From Acinetobacter sp. NIPH 2100 (GTDB taxonomy: Bacteria; Pseudomonadota; Gammaproteobacteria; Pseudomonadales; Moraxellaceae): DNA of 64,000 bases. Positions 54,277 through 64,000 of the stretch are shown piece after piece. Location: NCBI RefSeq assembly GCF_000369805.1, contig NZ_KB850224.1:3864001-3928000 (forward strand). Direction: 5' to 3'. The notes under the pieces are model-generated. The model made no database searches. It was not told where the DNA came from and saw nothing but the letters and a program-made list of their open reading frames with translations. Both the position numbers and the translations under genes were made by a program. Every line of letters starts with the position of its first letter. Within the stretch, counting starts at the first letter, position 1.

Positions 54277-55755
54277 CTAGCGATCTTTGATTCGGCTGAG
54301 TACAATTGCAACGACTGCACAGAAAATCACGCTGCCCCATCCAAAGATGCCTTGTAAGCTCATGCTATAACTATCGTAACCGTTTTTCACCAAGTTAAAT
54401 ACGGTCATGCTTAAGGTGGTTAACAAGATCAACGAGGTGATCACCGTTAAAGTGAAATCCCACCCTTTGCCCAATTGAATGGTCGAAATACGGTTGACGT
54501 GATCACGCAGTTCACGCAAGGCAGAACGTTTAAACCAAGCAATACTAATAATCGAGATCAGTGCACCACCAATAATACCGATGTTATTGATGAAGTGATC
54601 GACGATATCTACCAGTTTAATCGCATTCACACTTGAGAATAAGATCACTGAAACAAGCGCACTACCACCACCAATAATCGTTACAGCTTTGGTACGACCC
54701 CATTTCAACTTGTCCTGCATTGCAGCAATCGGCACTTCCAAGATACTGACCATGGAAGAGATACCCGCAACAAACAACGAAGAGAAGAATAAGAAACCAA
54801 ATAAATCGGCACCCGCACCTAAACTTGAAATGATTTTAGGGAATGCGATGAATGCTAAACCAATACCACCACTCACAACTTCGTGTACTTCTTTACCTGC
54901 CGCATGTGCCATAAAGCCCAACGCAGCAAAAATACCAATACCTGCCAAAATCTCAGTTGACGCGTTGGCAAAACCAACGATCAAGCCCGAACCCGTTAAG
55001 TTAGTTTTAGGTTTTAAGTAAGAGGCATAAGTCACCATGATCCCGAAGCCTACAGACAACGAGAAGAAAGTATGACCATAAGCAGCTAACCAAACTTTAT
55101 AGTTCATCATCGCTGACCAGTTTGGAGTAAAGAATGCATTTAAGCCTTCTACCGCACCAGGTAAACGTAATGACTGGATCACAAGAACCGTAAACAAGAC
55201 AAATAACAACGGCATGAAAATCTTATTTGATAATTCAACGCCCTTCTTAACACCGCCATACAAAATGATTAGCGTCAGTGCCCAAATCCCAACGATTGGC
55301 CAGAACAAGTGACTCACAAACTGTAGATCGAAGCCAGTCGCTTTCGAGGTTTGCAAATACGTATTGAAGAAGAAGCTTTCTGGGTCACTGCCCCAGGCCT
55401 GACCAATTGAGAAATAGACATAGCTACCCGCCCAAGTCAGTACGCTCGCATAGTACAAGCCGATGATGATACAGACACAGACTTGCCACCAACCGAGGGT
55501 CTCACCGCCTTTAAATAGCGCACGATATGCCTTTGGGGGTGAATTACGCGCACGATGTCCTGTTGCATAATCTAAAAATAAAAGAGGTAAACCAGCAGTA
55601 ATCAATGCCAGTAAATAAGGGATAAGAAATGCCCCACCGCCATTTTCATAAGCAACATAAGGGAAACGCCAAATGTTACCTAAACCTACAGCTGAACCAA
55701 CAGCTGCAATAATAAAACCAGATCGTGATGTCCAGTTTTCACGAGAATCTGCCAT
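54277..55755 (-). CDS. Sodium-dependent NSS transporter (MetP-like)
   Basis: Sodium symporter of the neurotransmitter:sodium symporter family, 492 residues from the ATG at 55755 (TAGGTG lies upstream). The start ENWTSRSGFIIAAVGSAVGLGNIWRFPYVAYENGGGAF is the family's first unwound helix with the Na+ and substrate sites (quoted here as two blocks: ENWTSRSGFIIAAVGSAV and GLGNIWRFPYV). About twelve helices follow. The adjacent small MetS-like gene points to methionine/alanine uptake, by analogy with Corynebacterium MetPS. Two copies of GTTTGCATGAA lie in its promoter region. Confidence 0.9.
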   Translation of the reverse strand: MADSRENWTSRSGFIIAAVGSAVGLGNIWRFPYVAYENGGGAFLIPYLLALITAGLPLLFLDYATGHRARNSPPKAYRALFKGGETLGWWQVCVCIIIGLYYASVLTWAGSYVYFSIGQAWGSDPESFFFNTYLQTSKATGFDLQFVSHLFWPIVGIWALTLIILYGGVKKGVELSNKIFMPLLFVLFTVLVIQSLRLPGAVEGLNAFFTPNWSAMMNYKVWLAAYGHTFFSLSVGFGIMVTYASYLKPKTNLTGSGLIVGFANASTEILAGIGIFAALGFMAHAAGKEVHEVVSGGIGLAFIAFPKIISSLGAGADLFGFLFFSSLFVAGISSMVSILEVPIAAMQDKLKWGRTKAVTIIGGGSALVSVILFSSVNAIKLVDIVDHFINNIGIIGGALISIISIAWFKRSALRELRDHVNRISTIQLGKGWDFTLTVITSLILLTTLSMTVFNLVKNGYDSYSMSLQGIFGWGSVIFCAVVAIVLSRIKDR

Positions 55756-56132
55756 AAAACACCTAAGTATGTATTGCTGGCATTCCATGCTGCGTTAGGT
55801 TTTTATTATCCAACAGACATGAAAAGTGCCATAAAAAATCTTGTTTTGTTTGCATGAAAGTTCAACCTTGTGGGCCTCCGTTTGCATGAACAAACAAAGC
55901 AAAAACCAAACCATCTTCCTTAAAGATTGGGCTTTGTTTTTCTGCTTTTAATAGCCGAACAATACCTGTTTTTATTCATTTTTACTGTAAATTCTGAAAG
56001 AAAAAGTCATCTTTTTTGAACAACTGATTATTTTTCAACAGACTGTAATTTTGACCTTGCAGTCAACTTATAAAAATCAAGTACATAAAACAATCAAGCG
56101 AAGCTGAAACTTCGCTTGGGCCACAATCTTTT
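55756..56132. other. Intergenic region upstream of the metP-like gene
   Basis: 377 bp with no credible gene. It contains direct repeats GTTTGCATGAA at 55848-55858 and 55880-55890, exactly 32 bp apart, the second forming an inverted repeat GTTTG-catgaa-CAAAC-like element. The right end holds the aldehyde dehydrogenase terminator. The rest is AT-rich and carries the metP promoter. Confidence 0.6.
56095..56118 (-). terminator. Terminator after the aldehyde dehydrogenase gene
   Basis: On the minus strand CAAGCGAAG pairs with CTTCGCTTG over TTTCAG, followed by ATTGTTTTAT. It lies 15 bp past the aldehyde dehydrogenase stop. Confidence 0.78.
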
Positions 56133-57575
56133 TTATTGTTTGATGGCTAATAATCTTTCCTCTTGCATATCCCGAATCGCAGAATGAATCCCTTCTCGGC
56201 CTAGACCTGAATCCTTCACACCGCCATAGGGCATATTATCGACACGGAACGTCGGGACATCGTTAATAATCACGCCGCCAACATGTAAATGATCCCATGC
56301 ATACAGCATTTTATTGAGATTTTGCGTATACACACCTGCCTGCAAACCAAAACGGCTTTGGTTAATGGTGGCAATGCCCTCCTCGAACGCTTTAAACTTT
56401 TCTAAAATTGCAACGGGACCAAAAGCTTCGTCCTTATACACTTCCAGTTTGGCATCTACATTCTCCAGTAAAGTTGGCTCAAATAGGACACCTTGTAAAC
56501 TTCCTCCTATCAGTACTTTTGCTCCTTTCTTCTCAGCTTTATCCACCCATTTTTTCAGGCGAACAGCTTCAGCTTCCTTAATCATCGGCCCAACCACAGT
56601 GCTGCTTAAGCTTGGGTCATCTGCCTTGATTTTTTTCAATTTTGCGATGAGTTTCTTTTTCAGATCAGCATAGATATCGGCATGCGCTAAAATCCGCTGC
56701 ACACTGATACATACTTGCCCCGCATGACCATAAGCCGCAGCAATTAAACGATCAATTAAAGCATCATCAATTACGGTATCCGCATCAATCAACACTGCGG
56801 CATTGCCACCAAGTTCCAAAGTCACTTTCTTGCGACCCGCACGTGCTTTCATGTCCCAACCGACCTGATCAGAACCAGTAAAGCTCAATAATTTAAAGCG
56901 ATCATCCGTCACCAGAATATCTGCTGCTTGGCGATCACACGGCAATACTGACCATGAACCTTTAGGTAACTCTGTTTCCGCCAAAACCTTGGCAATCATT
57001 AATGCACTGATCGGGGTCAAACTTGCAGGTTTCAGCACAAATGGACAACCTGCTGCAATCGCAGGGGCAATCTTATGTGCCACCAGATTTAAGGGGAAAT
57101 TAAACGGGCTGATTAAAGAAATCGCACCAATTGGCACCTGTTTGACCATGCCACGGAACCGTGCGGCAGCAGGCGTGACAGCTAAAGGCAGCATGCGACC
57201 GTCATCGAGCTGTGTCACCGCATCGGCAGCCAATTGAAAGGTATTAATTAAGCGTTCTACTTCGGCACTCGCTGCACCACGAGGCTTGCCCCCTTCGGCA
57301 ATCAGAATTTCAGTGAGTTGCTCACGTAATTCATTAAATCGTTTTACACAATGCAGCAAGATTTGCTGTTTTTGAAAAGGCTTGAGTGCTGCCATTTCCG
57401 CTTCTGCTTTTACCGAGGCAGAAATTGCTTTTTCAAGTACTTTAGCATCAGCCAATGCCACCCGTGCGTAGACTGTATTTCGATACTTATCATGCACTTC
57501 TAACCATTGCCCTGTGGTAACAGCCTTTCCTGCCACATACAGCGGATAATCCAGCACGCTTGGTGTATCTGTCAT
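56133..57575 (-). CDS. NAD(P)-dependent aldehyde dehydrogenase
   Basis: Aldehyde dehydrogenase superfamily enzyme of 480 residues that oxidises an aldehyde to an acid. The nucleotide-site ISPFNFPLNLVAHKIAPA, the FTGSDQVGWDMKA loop, catalytic Glu in VTLELGGNAAV and catalytic Cys in YGHAGQVCISVQRI are all present, and the C-terminal GGVKDSGLGREG is normal. It resembles phosphonoacetaldehyde/lactaldehyde-type members. It stands alone with its own terminator, so its pathway is unknown. Confidence 0.9.
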   Translation of the reverse strand: MTDTPSVLDYPLYVAGKAVTTGQWLEVHDKYRNTVYARVALADAKVLEKAISASVKAEAEMAALKPFQKQQILLHCVKRFNELREQLTEILIAEGGKPRGAASAEVERLINTFQLAADAVTQLDDGRMLPLAVTPAAARFRGMVKQVPIGAISLISPFNFPLNLVAHKIAPAIAAGCPFVLKPASLTPISALMIAKVLAETELPKGSWSVLPCDRQAADILVTDDRFKLLSFTGSDQVGWDMKARAGRKKVTLELGGNAAVLIDADTVIDDALIDRLIAAAYGHAGQVCISVQRILAHADIYADLKKKLIAKLKKIKADDPSLSSTVVGPMIKEAEAVRLKKWVDKAEKKGAKVLIGGSLQGVLFEPTLLENVDAKLEVYKDEAFGPVAILEKFKAFEEGIATINQSRFGLQAGVYTQNLNKMLYAWDHLHVGGVIINDVPTFRVDNMPYGGVKDSGLGREGIHSAIRDMQEERLLAIKQ

Positions 57576-57707
57576 TATTATCGATTCCTTTATAAAAATT
57601 TAAAATTAGACTACTGCATATTTCCAAAGATCACTATATGATTCGCCCATTCACTGATGAATTCACAACAATTCATTACGGTTTTCGATATTTATTAGGA
57701 CAATGCA

Positions 57708-58403
57708 ATGAAAATATTAAAAATATCAATGCTTGCTTTAGGGACAAGCTTTTGTGGCGTAGCACAAGCGGATTTGATTGGTGTAAAAGGTGATCTCAGC
57801 TATTGGAATTACAATGGTGAAGCCAATATGGCTGCGCAAACATCAGCGCCAGATCAAGATCTGGATCGTAAAGGTTCTGCACAAGTTTCGCTGGCATTTG
57901 AACACCCAATTCCACTGATTCCAAATGCAAAAATTCGCTATGTGAATTTAAAATCGCAAACGGAAAATGAAGTTGCGGGTCAGCCTGTGTATGACCTCAA
58001 CATCGACCATACCGACTTCATTTTGTATTATGAAATCTTGGATACCATCGTAAATGCAGATGTCGGTCTAGGGGCAACCAACCTCAATGGTGATGTAAAA
58101 ACACTGGGCCTAAGCAAAACCGACATCGATAAAACAGTCCCTGTGATCTACGGTTCTGCTGGGGTGAAACTACCATTCACTGGCCTAAGTGCTAAAGCAG
58201 AATTGTTATATAGCAACTTTAATGATGCCAAAATCACCGATGCCCAAGCCGAATTACAATACAACTTTATTGATAATCTTTTGGTCGATGTCGGCTTAAA
58301 AGCAGGCTACCGCATCTTAGATATCAAATTAGATGATTACGAAAAAAATGATCTTAAATTTAACTTTAAAGGCCCTTATATCGGTTTAGATATTCATTTC
58401 TAA
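57708..58403 (+). CDS. Outer-membrane beta-barrel protein (TIGR04219-like)
   Basis: Exported 231-residue protein. The signal peptide MKILKISMLALGTSFCGVAQ ends at the Ala before Asp22. The mature part has alternating strands and opens with LIGVKGDLSYWNYNG, ending in the typical outer-membrane tail YIGLDIHF (C-terminal Phe). This matches the TIGR04219 family of small outer-membrane barrels with unknown function. It is monocistronic with a strong terminator. Confidence 0.85.
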   Translation: MKILKISMLALGTSFCGVAQADLIGVKGDLSYWNYNGEANMAAQTSAPDQDLDRKGSAQVSLAFEHPIPLIPNAKIRYVNLKSQTENEVAGQPVYDLNIDHTDFILYYEILDTIVNADVGLGATNLNGDVKTLGLSKTDIDKTVPVIYGSAGVKLPFTGLSAKAELLYSNFNDAKITDAQAELQYNFIDNLLVDVGLKAGYRILDIKLDDYEKNDLKFNFKGPYIGLDIHF

Positions 58404-58418
58404 GACTCGAATTAAACA

Positions 58419-58447
58419 GAAACGGAATCAATAGATTCCGTTTTTTT
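58419..58447 (+). terminator. Rho-independent terminator after the outer-membrane protein gene
   Basis: AAACGGAATC pairs with GATTCCGTTT over AATA, followed by a T run. Confidence 0.9.
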
Positions 58448-58549
58448 ATAGCTAATCGGTCCCCACGCTCTATTGATGTACGCCAAAACCTACAAAGATC
58501 GCAGTGATTGACGAATATCCCAATACAAAGTTTTCACCTATCATACAAA

Positions 58550-58671
58550 TCATAGAGAGACAGGAAGTCTCATTGAGAATAATAAAACACACAGGACGTG
58601 GTCGTTAATAGGATATCAACGACATAAACTGAATATGAAGAAGCCCCGTCAGGATGATGGGGCTTCTTTTT
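58550..58671 (+). ncRNA. Candidate small RNA
   Basis: Between two terminators there is a structured stretch with no reading frame: GAGAC-AGGAA-GTCTC (58557-58571), GTCGTT...AACGAC (58601-58623), and a final stem GAAGCCCC / GGGGCTTC (58640-58666) followed by TTTTT, a proper rho-independent terminator on the plus strand. The upstream gene already has its own terminator at 58419-58447, so this second one implies a separate transcript. I could not find a convincing promoter: a TTGACG at 58508 lacks a good -10. The 5' end is therefore a guess. Confidence 0.42.
58640..58671 (+). terminator. Rho-independent terminator of the candidate sRNA
   Basis: GAAGCCCC pairs with GGGGCTTC across GTCAGGATGAT and is followed by TTTTTA. 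On the minus strand the T tract is poor, so it is mainly a plus-strand terminator, facing the ankyrin gene. Confidence 0.8.
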
Positions 58672-58693
58672 ATCTATCATTCTTATGCGTGAT

Positions 58694-59005
58694 TTAAAGA
58701 CTTTTAAGATACGCAACTACTTCGTCATGCTCTGCCATTTCAGCAAGCTGTAGGGCCGTATATTCGCTCTTATAAGCCACATTCACACCTTTACTCACTA
58801 ACAGCTGCACTACCGCTAAATGATCATTCTCAGCAGCAGCCTGTAGAGCACTATAGCCTTCCTCATCGGTCTGGTTCGGATCAATACCCTCTGCCAATAG
58901 TTGTTCTACTTGTTCCACATCGCCAAGGGATGCCCAATACACCAGCTCAGGTAGATGTAGTTCGTCATCATCTTCAGGGAGCGGAGAGAAAGAGTTGAGT
59001 TTCAT
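58694..59005 (-). CDS. Ankyrin repeat protein
   Basis: A 103-residue protein with about three ankyrin repeats: LPELVYWASLGDVEQVEQLL (20-39), GYSALQAAAENDHLAVVQLL (50-69) and YTALQLAEMAEHDEVVAYLK (82-101). It has no signal peptide. The N-terminus is acidic. Small ankyrin proteins of this kind are often immunity proteins or adaptors of toxin systems. It follows, by 18 bp, a hypothetical gene on the same strand. Confidence 0.88.
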   Translation of the reverse strand: MKLNSFSPLPEDDDELHLPELVYWASLGDVEQVEQLLAEGIDPNQTDEEGYSALQAAAENDHLAVVQLLVSKGVNVAYKSEYTALQLAEMAEHDEVVAYLKSL

Positions 59006-59023
59006 AACTTACTTATCCAATTT

Positions 59024-59383
59024 TTAAGATTCTAGAATTAATTTCTCAAGCCTCAACTTTGTAATACGTTGGTTATAACTATAAAAGTCATCTTGAGATT
59101 CTTCACCAGAAAGCTTTCTGTCTGATTGATTAGCTAGCCAATCCTGAAACTCCATCATTTCATGGAATGTTCTAATAATTCCACTATACCTATTTTCGCT
59201 ATTTTGGTAATGCTCTAAGTCTGGATAACCATCAAAGAAGTGAGTATAAAAAATATTCTGTCCATCAAAGTAAAATCCTGTTCCACAATATTCCTTATGA
59301 TAATTACTAATCTGAGTCTGCTTCATTAGATACTGTACGACTTTATTGGCTAAATCTTCCCCAAATTTCAGATCACTATTCAC
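59024..59383 (-). CDS. Small hypothetical protein, possible immunity protein
   Basis: A 119-residue soluble, Asn/Tyr/Phe-rich protein that I do not recognise. It has no signal peptide, is rich in aromatic and acidic residues (FDGQNIFYTHFFDGYPDLEH), and has lower G+C than surrounding genes by eye. It lies 18 bp upstream of the ankyrin gene, probably in the same transcript. Size and composition would suit an orphan immunity protein, but that is inference. Confidence 0.75.
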   Translation of the reverse strand: MNSDLKFGEDLANKVVQYLMKQTQISNYHKEYCGTGFYFDGQNIFYTHFFDGYPDLEHYQNSENRYSGIIRTFHEMMEFQDWLANQSDRKLSGEESQDDFYSYNQRITKLRLEKLILES

Positions 59384-59449
59384 TTTCTTCTACCAAATCA
59401 AATGTCATTTACATAATAATTTAAGCGAGATGTAGGCTGACTATATATC

Positions 59450-59791
59450 CTATTTATTTTTATTATTTTGCTGCTTTAGGCATTCGATCATTTCATCCAA
59501 TACTTTCTGCCCCATCGTTGTTCGCACCAGCTCATTTAAATCCCCTGCTAAAAAGCCAGACCAAGTTGTGCTCGTTGAACCGGAAGACATTGCATATCGC
59601 CCACAAGCAGACCAGACCTTTTGATCTGAGGTAATAGAAGCTACATATAGCTCACCTTCAGGATCATCCAATATCCATTCGCGAATAACTATAGGTGCTT
59701 GATATTGTTGCTTAGATTTTTTTAACCATTTCCATATTAAAAAACCTAAATAGACAATTCCAATAGCAGATAAAAGTTCATAGAGAATCAT
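59450..59791 (-). CDS. Small hypothetical membrane-anchored protein
   Basis: A 113-residue protein with one N-terminal membrane helix (LLSAIGIVYLGFLIWKWL, about 5-22) followed by a soluble domain with several strands and STSTTWSGFLAGDLNELV. I do not recognise a family. It lies 66 bp upstream of the preceding hypothetical gene on the same strand, and directly beside the rRNA operon terminator. Confidence 0.72.
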   Translation of the reverse strand: MILYELLSAIGIVYLGFLIWKWLKKSKQQYQAPIVIREWILDDPEGELYVASITSDQKVWSACGRYAMSSGSTSTTWSGFLAGDLNELVRTTMGQKVLDEMIECLKQQNNKNK

Positions 59792-59885
59792 ATCAGTCCT
59801 AATAGCATTTCTTGTTTAGCATCTAATTAGGATAAAAATAGTACGACTCTTTAAATATTGACTTATATTTTCTTTTCATCTATGC

Positions 59886-59924
59886 AATAAAAAACACCCC
59901 CTCTGCGTTAGCGGAGGGGGTGTT
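59886..59924 (-). terminator. Terminator of the rRNA operon
   Basis: On the minus strand AACACCCCCTC pairs with GAGGGGGTGTT, followed by TTTTTT. It sits 11 bp downstream of 5S rRNA. Confidence 0.92.
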
Positions 59925-59935
59925 AGTATTTAAAA

Positions 59936-60050
59936 GCTGGCGATGACTTACTCTCACATGGCAAGTGCCACACTACCATCAGCGCTAAGAGGTTTCACTT
60001 CTGAGTTCGGGAAGGGATCAGGTGGTTCACTCTTGCTATTGTCGCCAGCA
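59936..60050 (-). rRNA. rrf: 5S ribosomal RNA
   Basis: About 115 nt, read on the minus strand. The ends GCTGGCGACAATAGC and GTAAGTCATCGCCAGC pair, and the conserved CCCGAACTCAGAAGTGAAAC core is present. It follows 23S rRNA after about 207 bp. Confidence 0.96.
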
Positions 60051-60257
60051 AACTGTTGTGGTGCTTTCGGGTCTTATTTGTAGTGTATTCACCACATGCC
60101 TTACTTACGATCCAAAGAGTTATTAACGGATTAGATTATTGAGTCGAAGTTTATTGCTTAGCAATCACTAAATCAAGTTCTTTGTTCAAGATCAGGTTCA
60201 ACTGATCTTTTATGAATCGATTATCAGCTTTACATACAACTGCTTGGGTGTTGTATA

Positions 60258-63147
<2,890 letters not shown>

Positions 63148-63537
63148 ATACAACCCCAAACAGTCGTTAACACATACAAGTGAGTGTTATCGTTGCAAAC
63201 TTAATTGCTACTATCTGTTGTCCTGTGAATTTAATCACCGTACAGCTTCAATCTAATTCATATACCAAAACGCTTGATTCAGTTAATTTGCTAGTTCTCA
63301 GATTAAATATGTTCTTAACAATTACTTGTTAAGCTTATATCTAATCGAGTTTGAACAATTTATTTCAGACTCAATTTTCTAATCTGTTAATGATTAACTA
63401 CCACCTCGTCGGTGCGTAGTAAACTGTGATAAATCACAGAACTTAATAAACCAAGACCATGCGATCTTCTTGTTTACTAAATTCTATAAGCTATCTTTGG
63501 AATTTAACTTTAGTTTCTTACATTACTTCGTAATGTG
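63148..63537 (-). other. Spacer between tRNA-Ala and 23S rRNA
   Basis: This 390-bp AT-rich transcribed spacer contains one arm of the 23S processing stem (about 63140-63155). I see no other tRNA or gene in it. It probably also carries boxA/boxB antitermination signals, which I could not place with confidence. Confidence 0.7.
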
Positions 63538-63613
63538 TGGTGGAGACTAGGAGAGTCGAACTCCTGACCTCCTGCGTGCAAAGCAGGCGCTCTACCAACT
63601 AAGCTAAGTCCCC
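63538..63613 (-). tRNA. tRNA-Ala (anticodon TGC)
   Basis: 76 nt including CCA. GGGGACT opens the acceptor stem, which pairs with AGTCTCC before ACCA; the anticodon loop CTTTGCAC reads TGC, and GTTCGACTC is the T loop. Standard position in the 16S-23S spacer. Confidence 0.97.
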
Positions 63614-63668
63614 AGCTTATCATTTAATGAACGATATATCTTTCAATCTAAGCTACTGCAATCAGATT

Positions 63669-63745
<77 letters not shown>

Positions 63746-63804
63746 TCAGATACATCTTCGAAGAACAACTTGTTGTGGATTCTTACCGGTCACCAATCTT
63801 TCGT

Positions 63805-64000
<196 letters not shown>

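Noticed and set aside
55756..56132. SAM or other methionine riboswitch ahead of the MetP-like gene
   Set aside because: No conserved riboswitch core or anti-terminator structure could be recognised; only short direct repeats are seen.

Overview
This window is ordinary chromosome of a gammaproteobacterium, almost certainly Acinetobacter and probably not A. baumannii itself. The AT-rich coding style, the 16S rRNA 3' end, the ADC-type class C beta-lactamase and the gene orders (a riboflavin gene, then ribH-nusB-thiL-pgpA; glmU-glmS; dapA-bamC-purC; fmt-rsmB) all fit that genus. I see no insertion sequence, prophage, integron or CRISPR array.

Layout. 1-6.7 kb: one co-directional run, ribBX-ribH-nusB-thiL-pgpA-glmU-glmS, ending in a strong terminator (riboflavin and lumazine synthesis, antitermination, thiamine-phosphate kinase, phosphatidylglycerophosphate phosphatase, UDP-GlcNAc precursor supply). 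6.7-11.4 kb: a YitT-like membrane protein, an Lrp-type regulator and nicotinamidase on the minus strand, then dapA-bamC-purC on the plus strand. 11.6-15.8 kb: a TonB-dependent receptor convergent with a lipoprotein amidohydrolase. 15.9-22.5 kb: minus-strand block of acyltransferase, YddG-type exporter, rarA, ADC beta-lactamase, PQQ-type sugar dehydrogenase and a YcgN cysteine-cluster protein. 22.6-27.8 kb: a 52-residue DUF1328 protein, a dienelactone hydrolase, a 590-bp hairpin-rich gap, mutY, an M23 lipoprotein, a small unknown, tag and a zinc alcohol dehydrogenase. 27.8-33.6 kb: an ICL/PEP-mutase-like gene, a MocR regulator, a small lipoprotein, LysR, dkgB and an MFS exporter. 33.7-37.0 kb: START-domain protein, dapB, dnaJ and a small membrane protein. 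37.1-42.1 kb: a two-gene RND efflux operon with a divergent TetR regulator and a 38-bp palindromic operator between them. 42.2-54.1 kb: ppc, an NCS2 uracil permease, LysR, a TauE/SafE exporter, a double DsbA-fold protein, ilvD, fmt and rsmB. 54.1-59.8 kb: MetP/MetS-type transporter pair, aldehyde dehydrogenase, an outer-membrane protein, a candidate small RNA and three small accessory genes. 59.9-64.0 kb: a minus-strand ribosomal RNA operon (16S partial, tRNA-Ile, tRNA-Ala, 23S, 5S, terminator).

Most of the content is well-known housekeeping. The observations most worth following are: (i) an 18-codon remnant of a second mocR 3' end beside the adh gene, a recombination scar; (ii) a hairpin-rich intergenic element at 23.8-24.2 kb whose hairpins share a GGAYGT-like core; (iii) a structured candidate sRNA at about 58.55-58.67 kb with its own terminator; (iv) a 38-bp operator for the RND pump; (v) a small cluster of ankyrin and unknown genes beside the rRNA operon that could be orphan immunity genes; and (vi) a RibA-like domain that has lost the zinc-binding cysteines. 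I did not find a convincing wholly new multi-gene system.
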